Shown here piece by piece: positions 6,895-12,305 of a stretch of DNA of 19,022 nucleotides (positions within the stretch are counted from its first letter, which is position 1; each line of letters opens with the position of its first letter). Origin of the DNA: DATFIX01 sp047617305. Lineage in GTDB: Archaea > Halobacteriota > Halobacteria > Halobacteriales > Natrialbaceae. The notes below the pieces were generated by a model that was given only the letters and a program-made list of their open reading frames with translations, did not search any database and was not told the DNA's origin. Made by a program: the position numbers and the translations under genes. The DNA lies in the NCBI GenBank assembly GCA_047617305.1, contig JBLGCL010000035.1, positions 1-19,022 on the forward strand. The letters run 5' to 3'.

Positions 6895-7245
6895 TCAGCC
6901 GAACAGGTCGCCGAGGCCCTCGCCGCTGGCCTCTTCCTCTTGCTCTTCTTCGCCTTCGTCCTCTTCTTCGGCGGTCTCGGGAAGTTCCTCCTCGGCCTCT
7001 TCCTCGTCGCCCTCGACTTCCTCGCCGCCCTCGTCAGCCGGGGCCGCGCCGCCGCCACCAGCGGCGGGGACGGCCGCCTCGGCGACGGCCTCGTCGATGT
7101 CGACGTCCTCGAGCGCCGCGATGAGCGCCTTGACGCGGGATTCCTCCACGTCGACACCCGCGGATTCGAGCACGTCCGTGATGTTCTCTTCGTTGATCTC
7201 TGCGCCCGATTCGTTCAGGATGAGTGCTGCGTAAACGTATTCCAT
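6895..7245 (-). CDS. rpl12: 50S ribosomal protein L12 (P1, stalk)
   Basis: A 116 aa archaeal L12/P1 stalk protein. The N-terminal helical dimerisation domain MEYVYAALILNESGAEINEE...LIAALEDVDIDEAV (1-55) is followed by an Ala/Gly hinge (about 58-70), a long Glu-rich charged linker and the C-terminal LGDLFG tail, which recruits translational GTPases. It is the last gene of the L1-L10-L12 operon and starts 10 bases after the rplP0 stop. No Shine-Dalgarno sequence is evident in that gap, although stalk proteins are made in excess over other ribosomal proteins, so reinitiation or coupling from rplP0 is likely. Confidence 0.95.
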   Translation of the reverse strand: MEYVYAALILNESGAEINEENITDVLESAGVDVEESRVKALIAALEDVDIDEAVAEAAVPAAGGGGAAPADEGGEEVEGDEEEAEEELPETAEEEDEGEEEQEEEASGEGLGDLFG

Positions 7246-7254
7246 GGTTCTGAA

Positions 7255-8304
7255 TTATCCGAACATGTCGCCGAGTCCGGCGGCCGCGTCGCCCTCGTCG
7301 TCCTCGTCCTCGTCGTCCTCGTCTTCGACCTCAGTCTCCTCGGCTTCGTCGGTTTGTTCGTCGTCCGATTCGTCCGCGGACGCGTCGGCCTCCGCAGTTG
7401 CGGGCGCCTCGACGTCCCTGAGTTCCTCCGGCAGTGCCTCCTCGTCCTCGATGTGGGCCGCAATGGCACGGACCTGGGCGTCGGCCGTCCGGACGAGGTC
7501 CGGCACGAGGTCCTCGTCCTCGATGGCCGCCTGTAGTCCGACGCTCTTGGCCTCGCCGGTCGCCTTCGCGATGAGCGTCTCGGCGGTGACCGCCGTCGGA
7601 TAGGCGGCGTTGACCGAGAGGTTCCGGGCCCGCGCCGCGGCGGTCTCGACGTCGTCGCGGTAGTCGTCGACGTCGATGTCGAGGTCCTCGGGCTCGAACA
7701 GGACGCCGTCGGAGACGACGGCGCGCAGGTCGAGGCCGACCTCCTTGGGCTCGATGCCGAGTTCGCCCAGGACGTTCGCGAGGTCTCCGGAGACCTCCTC
7801 GCCGGCCTCCAGGACCGTCGAGTCCTCCGTGACGTGGATCGAGCCGTCCTGGATGCGGGCCGCGGCACCGACGTTCTGGAGGTCGCCGACGAAGGGCCCC
7901 GGATCCATTCCCGTGTCGCCTTCCTCGATCACGATGTCGTTCGGGGCGACCTCGCCGGCACTAATCGGCGCCGGCGTCTTGGACGCCTCGAGCTGCTGGA
8001 ACAGCGAGAAGGGGTTCTCGTCGGTCCCGATGATGCCGACCTGCCCTTCGACCCGGTCGGTGATTTCCTCGACGCCGCCGCCGACCTCGTCGAGCGCCCG
8101 GCGCAGGAGCGTGTTGCGGCTGACCCGGAGCTGCGTTTCCGGGTACAGGTCGCTCCGCATCGCCTGGAGCTGCCGGCTCGGAATGCCGGAGATGTCGACG
8201 ACGCCGATGCTGTCGTAGTCCCCGACGATCTCGACGAGGTCGTCGACCTCCTCTTGCTTCCATTCGGGGACGTGTTCTGTCTTGCGTTCGGATTGGGTGC
8301 TCAT
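7255..8304 (-). CDS. rplP0: 50S ribosomal protein L10 (P0, stalk base)
   Basis: A 349 aa protein. It begins MSTQSERKTEHVPEWKQEEVDDL and has the conserved VVDISGIPSRQLQAMRSDL rRNA-binding region (about 36-54), a middle insertion domain, helices that bind L12 dimers, a very acidic low-complexity linker of Glu and Asp, and the terminal LGDMFG, nearly the same tail as L12. Archaeal P0 is about 340-350 aa, so length is normal. ATG 8304 lies one base after the rpl1 stop, and GGAGGTGG inside the end of rpl1 provides a Shine-Dalgarno site. The repetitive GAC/GAG run near 7290-7370 gives long spurious frames on the other strand. Confidence 0.96.
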   Translation of the reverse strand: MSTQSERKTEHVPEWKQEEVDDLVEIVGDYDSIGVVDISGIPSRQLQAMRSDLYPETQLRVSRNTLLRRALDEVGGGVEEITDRVEGQVGIIGTDENPFSLFQQLEASKTPAPISAGEVAPNDIVIEEGDTGMDPGPFVGDLQNVGAAARIQDGSIHVTEDSTVLEAGEEVSGDLANVLGELGIEPKEVGLDLRAVVSDGVLFEPEDLDIDVDDYRDDVETAAARARNLSVNAAYPTAVTAETLIAKATGEAKSVGLQAAIEDEDLVPDLVRTADAQVRAIAAHIEDEEALPEELRDVEAPATAEADASADESDDEQTDEAEETEVEDEDDEDEDDEGDAAAGLGDMFG

Positions 8305-8305
8305 C

Positions 8306-8944
8306 TCAGGCCACCTCCACCGCGGGACCCATCGTGGTCTTCACGTAGACCGAGTCGATATTCTGGGGCCCCTTCTCGAGGTCGGCGTGGAGCCGGCGCA
8401 GGATCACGTCGATGTTGTCCGCGATCTCCTCGGCGCTCATGTCCTCGGAGCCGACCAGCGCGTGGAACGTCCGACGGTCGCCGCTACGGACCTGGACCGA
8501 GTTCTTCATCCGGTTGACCGTCTCGACGACGTCGTCGTCCGGCGCCAGCGGGTCGGGCATCTTCCCGCGCGGGCCGAGGACGGTACCGAGGTTCCCCGCG
8601 ACGTCCTGCATCATCGCCTGTTCGGCGATGAAGAAGTCGATCTCGTCGGCGAGGTCCTTCGCCTCGTCCTCGTCGTCCCCGAGGTCCGCGAGGTCGTCGC
8701 CGCTCAGCACTTCGTCGGCGACGTCCTCGGCGCGGACGGCGGTTTCGCCCTCCGCGAACACGGCGATCTTCGTCTCCTGTCCGGTGCCGGCCGGAAGAAC
8801 GATGCTCTCTTCGACGCGGTTCGACGGTTCGTTGAGGTCGAGATCGCGCAGATTGATCGCGAGGTCCACCGACTCGCTGAAGTTCCGCGGCGGGGAATCC
8901 TCGAGTGCGCGAGAGACTGCCTCCTCTATTTCCTGATCTGCCAT
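8306..8944 (-). CDS. rpl1: 50S ribosomal protein L1
   Basis: A 212 aa L1 protein, which forms the mobile L1 stalk that binds 23S rRNA and helps release E-site tRNA. Visible signatures are RNFSESVDLAINLRDLDL near the N-terminus (20-38), the PAGTG motif (51-55) and LGPRGKMPDP (123-132). In many organisms L1 also represses its own operon by binding its mRNA. ATG 8944-8942 is fixed by a near-perfect Shine-Dalgarno GGAGGTGA three bases upstream. It is the first gene of rpl1-rplP0-rpl12 and has an untranslated leader of about 65 bases with two hairpins, unlike the leaderless genes around it. Confidence 0.96.
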   Translation of the reverse strand: MADQEIEEAVSRALEDSPPRNFSESVDLAINLRDLDLNEPSNRVEESIVLPAGTGQETKIAVFAEGETAVRAEDVADEVLSGDDLADLGDDEDEAKDLADEIDFFIAEQAMMQDVAGNLGTVLGPRGKMPDPLAPDDDVVETVNRMKNSVQVRSGDRRTFHALVGSEDMSAEEIADNIDVILRRLHADLEKGPQNIDSVYVKTTMGPAVEVA

Positions 8945-9010
8945 CGTTCACCTCCGTAGTACGCACGAATGCTCCTACGGGTCAGTGAAACAGGCGATGC
9001 CTGTCTCGTC
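8945..9010 (-). promoter_or_regulatory. structured 5' leader of the rpl1 operon, candidate L1 autoregulatory site
   Basis: Predicted untranslated leader, in minus-strand order. Hairpin 1: GAGACAGGC pairs with GCCTGTTTC over nine base pairs (with G-U), loop of three (9007-8987). Hairpin 2: CCGTAG pairs with CTACGG (8980-8975 with 8959-8954), enclosing an asymmetric internal loop, a GCA/TGC helix and a TTCG tetraloop (8972-8963). The 3' arm of hairpin 2 overlaps the first bases of the Shine-Dalgarno GGAGGTGA (8955-8948). Two short helices split by an asymmetric loop resemble L1-binding sites in general. An L1-site-like leader has been described, as I recall, for the equivalent Halobacterium operon; L1 binding here is inference. 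Confidence 0.6.
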
Positions 9011-9030
9011 CGGAAGGTGGCCAATCGCGC

Positions 9031-9040
9031 ACTTAAAACC
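9031..9040 (-). promoter_or_regulatory. TATA box for the rpl1 operon
   Basis: Minus strand GGTTTTAAGT, about 90 bases before the rpl1 ATG. Transcription is expected to start near 9009, just at the base of hairpin 1, giving a leader of about 65 bases. Confidence 0.65.
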
Positions 9041-9065
9041 GTCGAAGCTCGGCCGTCTCGGCGCC

Positions 9066-9262
9066 TCACTCGGCTGTCAGCGTCTCCTCGATGATGGTCG
9101 TGTTCGAGGCGTGTGCACCACCTCGACGGTCACCGGGCCACCCGGGTCGAGCGAACCTTCGCCGTTGAGGATCCGGAACTCGATCTCGTCACCCGCCGAC
9201 AGCTCCCCGTCGGTGTCCCCGGTCTCGTGGGTGATGGGCAGTCCCGTCGGACCGGGGGCTGG
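9066..9262 (-). pseudogene. decayed C-terminal fragment of a type IV pilin-like protein
   Basis: There is no intact ORF here, but the minus strand reads GTPGLPITHETGDTDGELSA then GDEIEFRILNGEG, SLDPGGPVTVEVVHT, and after a one-base frameshift near 9108-9113 ASNTTIIEETLTAE followed by a stop. The joined text looks like the beta-rich C-terminal part of haloarchaeal pilin-domain (DUF1628-type) secreted proteins, which end in similar VEVVHxxSxxTI...TLT phrases. The N-terminal pilin signal and start codon are missing: a stop codon lies at 9265-9263. GC-ending codon use on both sides of the shift supports former coding. Family assignment rests on my recognition only. It sits in the otherwise gene-free 9041-9346 stretch. 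Confidence 0.5.
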
Positions 9263-9346
9263 CTACGCATCGTTCGCCGGTCGGGACGGTGGAGACAGAG
9301 GTCGCTCACCCAACAGCGTCGGTGGGGTCCCGGCCAGCGGGGTGGG

Positions 9347-10123
9347 TCAGACCGAGAACGGGGAGACCGGTTCGAGTCCGCGCTCGGCCAGCAGGTCCCG
9401 GATCTCCGCGACGCGGTCGGGGATCTGCTGGGGTTCGTGTGCGTCGGTGCCGACGGTCACCTCGAGGTCGTACTCGAGGAGGACGTCCAGGAAGTCCGGC
9501 GTCGGATGGAACTGGCCGAAGTCCATGAGGACGCGGCCGGCGTTGATTTCGGGCACCGTCCGTGCCTCCGCGAAGGCCGCAGCGACCTGGTGGTAGTGGT
9601 CCTCGTCGGCCAGCCCACGAAGCGCGGCGTTACGCTCGACGATGTCAGGGTGGGCGGCGACCTCGAACAGTTCCGAGCGGACGAGCCGCTCGAGGTCGTC
9701 GAAGTAGTCGTCGACGAGCGCGCGCTTCTCCGATTCCGACTTCGAGCGATGTGGCTCGGCGATGTGGACGTTCACGCCGTCGACGAAGTGGACGCTCCCG
9801 AGCGCGTAATCGAAGTGGGCCGTTTCGAGGAACGAACGGATTTCCGCTTCGTCGCGGGGGTCGTAGTCCACCTCGACGGCGTCGTAGATGGTGAGGTCCA
9901 TCCGGTCGCGCAACCGTTCGATGGCCTGCCGGCGGCGCTCGTAGGTCATGTCGAGGTTGAAGCCGGTCCGTTTCTTGTGGTGGCGCATCGGCTCGCGAGT
10001 CGAGACGTTCGCGTGGTCGGCGAAGCCGATGGCCTCGAGGCCGGCCTCCTCGGCGCCGCTGAGCATGAAATGCAGGAACGAGCCGTCCGAGTAGGTCGTG
10101 TGCGTGTGGTAGTCTTCGTTCAT
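9347..10123 (-). CDS. PHP-domain phosphoesterase (histidinol-phosphatase-like)
   Basis: A 258 aa complete PHP protein. Predicted metal ligands are visible: HTHTTYSDG (6-14), FADHANV (35-41, His37), VEVDYD (83-88, Glu84), GSVHFVDG (109-116, His112), AAHPDI (156-161, His158) and GTDAHEP (225-231, Asp227 and His229), a full trinuclear-site set. This resembles HisJ-type histidinol phosphatases and related PHP hydrolases; the pathway is unknown because no his gene is nearby. ATG 10123 is the first in-frame ATG. No clear TATA element is seen; instead an 11-base palindrome (10136-10146) and a 20-base direct repeat (10149-10196) lie directly upstream. It interrupts the rpl1-rpl11 neighbourhood. Confidence 0.85.
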   Translation of the reverse strand: MNEDYHTHTTYSDGSFLHFMLSGAEEAGLEAIGFADHANVSTREPMRHHKKRTGFNLDMTYERRRQAIERLRDRMDLTIYDAVEVDYDPRDEAEIRSFLETAHFDYALGSVHFVDGVNVHIAEPHRSKSESEKRALVDDYFDDLERLVRSELFEVAAHPDIVERNAALRGLADEDHYHQVAAAFAEARTVPEINAGRVLMDFGQFHPTPDFLDVLLEYDLEVTVGTDAHEPQQIPDRVAEIRDLLAERGLEPVSPFSV

Positions 10124-10135
10124 GAGGGGCGTTCT

Positions 10136-10146
10136 CCACCTGGTGG
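10136..10146. repeat. 11-base palindrome upstream of the PHP gene
   Basis: CCACCTGGTGG is a perfect inverted repeat around a central base, 13 bases before the PHP start codon; its first ten bases recur at 10231-10240. It may be an operator or a chance GC-rich palindrome. Confidence 0.35.
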
Positions 10147-10148
10147 TT

Positions 10149-10196
10149 TCGGTTGTGTGTCGGTTCAGGGCCTTAGTCGGTTGTGTGTCGGTTCAG
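10149..10196. repeat. two perfect 20-base direct repeats, 28-base period
   Basis: TCGGTTGTGTGTCGGTTCAG occurs at 10149-10168 and again at 10177-10196 with no mismatch, separated by an eight-base spacer. Each copy also contains TCGGTT twice. They lie 26 bases upstream of the PHP start codon, in the expected promoter zone. With only two units this is not a CRISPR array; it could be a tandem slippage duplication or a paired regulator site. Confidence 0.8.
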
Positions 10197-10496
10197 AGGC
10201 GTCGGCGGCGGTCAGTGCACCCTGGAGCGCCCACCTGGTGTAACTCGTCTCGCGGAGACGTCCGGGTACGGCGACGATTCGTGGTTCCCTGATCGTGGCC
10301 CCGCCTACGGACGGATCCGGCATATACGTTTTCTGAAAGCAGTTTTTGTTGACCATCTTACCCATGCGGCGACCGCCGGGATTTCTGGCGGTTCGTGGTG
10401 GGAGTCGCGTACCGTCGTGGTCAGTGAGGCTCGTTCTGAAACCCGGCTCAGTAACTCGGGTGTCCGTTCCGGGACCCGGTGGAGCGGTGGCCCTGG
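10197..10496. other. intergenic stretch without a supported gene
   Basis: About 300 bases between the direct repeats and the decayed tail at 10497. It holds a six-base-pair hairpin CGTCTC/GAGACG with a GCG loop (10246-10260), a lower-GC patch at about 10320-10362 (CATATACGTTTTC and GTTTTTGTTG), and a hairpin ACCGCC/GGCGGT (10372-10392). A 66-codon minus-strand frame (10365-10165, starting MGKMVNKNCFQKTY) is open, but it has no promoter or ribosome site, poor codon bias in its first half, and it ends inside the first direct repeat. I do not annotate it as a gene. Confidence 0.5.
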
Positions 10497-10617
10497 TCAC
10501 AGGAGGAGGTCGACGTAGAACTCGTGGGAGGAGTTGGCATCGGCGGCGTTGAGGTCCACGTCCGCGAGCCACGCCAGCGTTGTCGTAGTCGGGGCGACAG
10601 ACGCCCGACTCCAGGAA
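10497..10617 (-). pseudogene. frameshifted C-terminal remnant of an unidentified gene behind rpl11
   Basis: Immediately downstream of rpl11 the minus strand reads FLESGVCRPDYDNA in one frame and, after a one-base shift near 10576, LAWLADVDLNAADANSS then HEFYVDLLL and a TGA (10499-10497). Both pieces have almost exclusively GC-ending codons (over 20 of the last 24 codons), as real genes in this window do, and the switch of codon bias between frames coincides with the shift. A TGA precedes the first piece, so no start exists. I do not recognise the family. It is best read as the surviving tail of a deleted or displaced gene. Confidence 0.4.
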
Positions 10618-10651
10618 TCAGCTTGCGGAGAAAGCGCGTCGTCCGCGTCGG

Positions 10652-11140
10652 TTACGCCGACGCCTCCCCGTCGAACACGTCGTCGTACTCGCCGGCGTCG
10701 ATCTTCTCCTTGAACTCCCTTGCGTCCTCGCCCTCGATCGTGACGCCGAGCGAGGTACAGGTGCCGACGACCTCCTTGGCGGCGTTCTTCAGGTCGTAGG
10801 ACAGCAGGTCGGGGTGTTTCTGCTCGGCGATCTGCTTGACCTGATCGACCGAGAGGTCCGCGACGAAGTCCTCCTGGGGCTCGCCGCTGCCGGTTTCGAA
10901 CCCGGCCTCGTCCTTGATGAGTTCGGCGGTCGGCGGGACGCCAACGTCGATCGAGAACGATCCGTCGTCCTCGTAATCGACCGTCACGGGGACCTCCGTC
11001 CCGTCGAACGCGGCCGTTTCGTCGTTGATCTGGTCGACGACCGCCTGCACGTCCACCGGGGTCGGGCCAAGTTCCGGACCGAGCGGCGGGCCGGGGTTGG
11101 CCTGGCCACCGGGGACGAGCACTTCGATGGTACCAGCCAT
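10652..11140 (-). CDS. rpl11: 50S ribosomal protein L11
   Basis: A 162 aa L11 protein, which binds the GTPase-associated centre of 23S rRNA and the base of the stalk. The N-terminal signature VPGGQANPGPPLGPELGPT (9-27) is diagnostic. The C-terminal RNA-binding domain holds KQIAEQKHPDLLSYDLKNAAKEVVGTCTSLGVTIEG. Length is normal for archaea. ATG 11140-11138, with a TATA element about 25-30 bases upstream and a short or absent leader. In many haloarchaea rpl11 sits close to rpl1; here 1.7 kb of accessory DNA separates them, so rpl11 is transcribed on its own. Confidence 0.96.
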   Translation of the reverse strand: MAGTIEVLVPGGQANPGPPLGPELGPTPVDVQAVVDQINDETAAFDGTEVPVTVDYEDDGSFSIDVGVPPTAELIKDEAGFETGSGEPQEDFVADLSVDQVKQIAEQKHPDLLSYDLKNAAKEVVGTCTSLGVTIEGEDAREFKEKIDAGEYDDVFDGEASA

Positions 11141-11163
11141 ATTCCAACGAAGTCCCTCCGCGG

Positions 11164-11172
11164 GCTTTAAGG
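11164..11172 (-). promoter_or_regulatory. TATA box for rpl11
   Basis: Minus strand CCTTAAAGC, about 24-32 bases before the rpl11 ATG. The position predicts a leaderless or very short-leader transcript. Confidence 0.55.
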
Positions 11173-11342
11173 ATTTCTTTCCGCCCCCGACCGATCATCC
11201 CGAGTGCGAGCCGCCAGGCCGACGAGGACGGCAGGTCGACGACCGGACACTTCGGGGATAATCGAGAGCCAGAAGTGAGGACCGATCGGATCACCCCCCT
11301 GTTCGGTCGAGACGGTCCGGCGGGTAATCGTCAACTGACCAC

Positions 11343-11355
11343 AATTTGATAAAAC
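11343..11355 (+). promoter_or_regulatory. TATA box for the PEBP-family lipoprotein gene
   Basis: AATTTGATAAAAC, centred 27 bases upstream of ATG 11376, the classic spacing for a leaderless haloarchaeal transcript. This also supports ATG 11376 over the upstream TTG at 11346, which lies inside the box. Confidence 0.6.
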
Positions 11356-11375
11356 GTGGCGACGTAGGGATCAAC

Positions 11376-11966
11376 ATGGTGGGCCGACGCGAAGTGCTTC
11401 GGGCGGTGACGGTCGCCGGCCTCGCCAGCGTGGCCGGGTGTAACGGGGACGGGTCGGGAACAGCCACGACCACCATGATCGGTGATACCATGCCAGGATT
11501 CGAAATCACGACTGCTGCATTCGACGACGGGGGGACCGTCCCGATCAAGTACACGTGCTCCGGCGCCGACGTCTCGCCGCCGCTCTCGATCGAGGGCGTT
11601 CCGGACGAGGCAGTTGCTCTGGCGCTCGTCGTCGACGATCCCGACGCACCGGGTGGCGTGTTCACCCACTGGCTCCTCTGGAACGTCCCGCCCGGGACGG
11701 GATCGATCCCGGAGGGGGTACCGACGACCGAGACCGTCGACGACCTCGGGGGAGCCAGGCAGGGGACCAACGACTTCGGAGAGATTGGCTACCGTGGCCC
11801 CTGCCCCCCGAAATCCGACGGTGCACACACGTACCGGTTCAAACTGTTCGCGCTCGACGCCGAACTCGACGTCGACGCCGGGGTCGAAGCGAGCGCGGTC
11901 AACGACGCGATCGACGACCATCGGGTGGCCACCGCGCGACTCACCGGGGAGTTCAACCGCGATTGA
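11376..11966 (+). CDS. PEBP/YbhB-family protein, predicted Tat-exported lipoprotein
   Basis: A 196 aa protein. The N-terminus MVGRREVLRAVTVAGLASVAGC combines a twin-arginine start (RRxxL) with a lipobox SVAGC ending at Cys22, predicting Tat export and lipid anchoring outside the membrane. Residues 23-40 are a Gly/Ser/Thr linker. The remainder is the phosphatidylethanolamine-binding/YbhB fold, with SPPLSIEGVP (67-76), DDPDAPGG (87-94), THWLLWNVPP (97-106), GPCPP (141-145) and HTYRFKLFALD (151-161), which together make the conserved anion-binding pocket. The ligand in archaea is unknown. Single gene; its promoter lies in the 235-base divergent region with rpl11. Confidence 0.88.
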   Translation: MVGRREVLRAVTVAGLASVAGCNGDGSGTATTTMIGDTMPGFEITTAAFDDGGTVPIKYTCSGADVSPPLSIEGVPDEAVALALVVDDPDAPGGVFTHWLLWNVPPGTGSIPEGVPTTETVDDLGGARQGTNDFGEIGYRGPCPPKSDGAHTYRFKLFALDAELDVDAGVEASAVNDAIDDHRVATARLTGEFNRD

Positions 11967-12077
11967 GCGCGACGGCGAGGGGCGTCGCAGGCAATCGGGC
12001 GGTCCTTCGGCGGCGTCGAGCACCGTCGCGAACGAAAGAGTACATTCCTTTCCCGGTGCAACGAGCCAGAATGGATC

Positions 12078-12260
12078 ATGAACTGGACGCCGTTTCTCGC
12101 CCTCCTGACTGGTGCGATCGTTGGGGTCGTGTTCAACCTAACCGAGTTACCGGTGCCCGCGCCGGCGAAACTGGCGGGCGTAACGGGTATCATCGGGATA
12201 TACGCCGGTTACAACCTGCCGGAAGCCTGGAACTACCTGCAGGACGTGCTGGTCGGCTGA
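12078..12260 (+). CDS. XapX domain small membrane protein
   Basis: A 60 aa protein with two hydrophobic helices: LALLTGAIVGVVF (8-20) and KLAGVTGIIGIYAGYNL (31-47). They are joined by the hallmark LPVPAPAKLAG segment (24-34). This matches the XapX domain family (about 50 residues, named from a small protein in bacterial xapX loci); its function is not well established. The C-terminal WNYLQDVLVG extends slightly past the core. It starts at ATG 12078; an ATG seven bases upstream is in another frame. Its stop is 45 bases from the end of the convergent pckA gene. No convincing TATA box is seen. Confidence 0.85.
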   Translation: MNWTPFLALLTGAIVGVVFNLTELPVPAPAKLAGVTGIIGIYAGYNLPEAWNYLQDVLVG

Positions 12261-12305
12261 GAACGACGGTCGTTCGGACCGACGGTTCAGAAGGGCTTCC
12301 GTCGA

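Noticed and set aside
7244..7603. Serine-rich plus-strand ORF opposite rplP0
   Set aside because: It is the antisense reading of the GAC/GAG repeats that encode the acidic tail of L10.
10149..10196. CRISPR array
   Set aside because: Only two repeat units with an eight-base spacer and no cas genes.
10165..10365. A 66-codon minus-strand frame starting MGKMVNKNCFQKTY
   Set aside because: No promoter or ribosome site, poor codon bias in the first half, and the end lies within the direct repeat; the last part has coding-like bias, so a remnant is possible but unsupported.
10372..10392. Hairpin ACCGCC/GGCGGT as a terminator
   Set aside because: No T-tract follows on either strand and no gene ends nearby, so a terminator role is not supported.
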